Positions 6,340 to 7,055 of a stretch of 7,055 nt of DNA are shown in pieces. The notes under the pieces were generated by a model, which was not told where the DNA came from, did no database searches, and saw only the letters and a list, made by a program, of their open reading frames with translations. Origin of the DNA: JADGQA01 sp964579855. Lineage in GTDB: Bacteria; Bacteroidota; Ignavibacteria; UBA10030. The position numbers and the translations under genes are program-made. Where the stretch lies: NCBI GenBank assembly GCA_964579855.1, contig CAZOIM010000198.1:1-7055 (forward strand). Reading direction: 5' to 3'. The stretch's first letter is position 1. Each line of letters starts with the position of its first letter.

Positions 6340-7055
6340 TCAGCGCTTGGGTGCTGAAATTCCTGCTTTCTTCTTGATGCTGTTTGGAATTCTCTTATAG
6401 AAATTTGCCAGCGCAAGAGGAACCTTCCAATGCTGCTGCCTGGAAGAATATCCGGGAGCGGCGGTAGACGGTAACCCGCTTGAATTGAATGTAACCGGAT
6501 CGCTGAAAAAGTACGAGTACATGTATCCTGTCACATTTTGTCCGTTGATGTTTGGCAGTTGATTCCCGACGGTCAAAAAGCCAGCAGGACCATTGAATGA
6601 CCAAACATTCATACTGTACTGGCCACCAGGCAAAGGCGCGTTGGACAGGTAATAGCCATAGAACGATGAGTCGACAGAACCATCGCCGACCACCTTTGAA
6701 GGTGTCGTTGTCACAAAGAACCTTGAAGCACTGTCGCCCGAAATGGTGAGCCAGTAATTCGCACTGTACCCCGCGAATGCAGACCCATTATCATCCCAGG
6801 TTGCCGTAAAGTGATTTGGTACAGTTGTTCCATCGGCGGGATTTGTTATAGCACTCACGCCGACCATGCGCACGGTACCTGTCGCGTCGACGGTCCCATT
6901 CTTGTCAAAGTCTATTTTTATTTGGTATTGTTGACCCGGTGCCAAACTAAAGTTGGTCGCATTGAGCATGCCGGTGTACACCAAGTACGATCCGCCGCCG
7001 ACAGAAGGAACATTCGTAAATTGGGTTCCGTATCCGATTTGAACGGATGCGCCAT
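6340..7055 (-). CDS. Beta-rich, probably extracellular protein of unknown function (5'-truncated)
   Basis: The frame is open from the TGA stop at 6340-6342 to the right window edge, about 238 residues. The start lies outside; an apparent TTG start at 6984 is internal. I do not recognise a named family. The sequence is rich in Gly, Ser, Thr, Asn and aromatics, with alternating beta-strand patterns typical of secreted surface proteins. One segment, starting VSAITNPADGTTVP and continuing to TATWDDNG and YWLTISG, looks like a fibronectin III or Ig-like sandwich. The preceding FDKNGTVDATG could be a calcium-binding or carbohydrate-binding style loop. The C terminus is basic (SIKKKAGISAPKR), with no recognisable type IX secretion sorting domain and no LPXTG or transmembrane anchor. 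It converges on the M61 gene across the terminator hairpin. A surface adhesin, a carbohydrate-binding module protein or a cell-wall-associated repeat protein are all possible. Confidence 0.6.
   Translation of the reverse strand, partial: GASVQIGYGTQFTNVPSVGGGSYLVYTGMLNATNFSLAPGQQYQIKIDFDKNGTVDATGTVRMVGVSAITNPADGTTVPNHFTATWDDNGSAFAGYSANYWLTISGDSASRFFVTTTPSKVVGDGSVDSSFYGYYLSNAPLPGGQYSMNVWSFNGPAGFLTVGNQLPNINGQNVTGYMYSYFFSDPVTFNSSGLPSTAAPGYSSRQQHWKVPLALANFYKRIPNSIKKKAGISAPKR

Overview
The window is a chromosomal segment of a scaffolded draft assembly or metagenome bin. A run of exactly 100 N's interrupts it, and both ends cut through genes. Base composition is moderate. Most products carry export signals, including one Tat-type leader, so the organism has a conventional two-membrane or secreting bacterial cell plan. 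The mix of genes (M61 peptidase with PDZ, Tat-exported amidohydrolase, large beta-rich secreted protein) recalls the Bacteroidota/Ignavibacteria/Calditrichota (FCB) group. That placement is an impression, because no rRNA or marker gene is present. Shine-Dalgarno sites are mixed: strong for the M61 and amidohydrolase genes, absent for the two middle genes.

Layout. Bases 1-401 (+) hold the last 132 codons of an ANL-superfamily acyl-CoA synthetase-type ligase. A 121-base convergent gap follows. Bases 523-1881/1884 (-) encode a Tat-exported metal-dependent amidohydrolase. A 253-base divergent intergenic region separates it from a same-strand pair: a secreted calcineurin-like phosphoesterase of the CPPED1/CSTP1 type (2138-3034) and a secreted phospholipase D-superfamily protein with two intact HKD motifs and the PLD3/PLD4 signature (3119-4348). 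The assembly gap (4362-4461) begins 13 bases after the PLD-like stop codon. Bases 4481-6256 (+) encode a complete M61-family (glycyl-aminopeptidase-like) peptidase with a C-terminal PDZ domain. A strong bidirectional hairpin terminator (6286-6317) separates it from a convergent, 5'-truncated gene for a large beta-rich, probably extracellular protein (6340-7055, -).

How the genes may work together. Four of the six products look exported or secreted and a fifth (6340-7055) probably is, so this is a neighbourhood of envelope or periplasmic hydrolases rather than a dedicated pathway. The best candidate functional unit is the CPPED1-like/PLD3-like pair, two phosphodiester/phosphomonoester hydrolase types best known from animals, encoded 84 bases apart with separate signal peptides. 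A joint role in breaking down extracellular nucleic acid or phospholipid for phosphate is plausible but inferred. I found no CRISPR array, transposon, tRNA, rRNA, phage module or recognisable defence system, and nothing that clearly amounts to a new multi-gene system.
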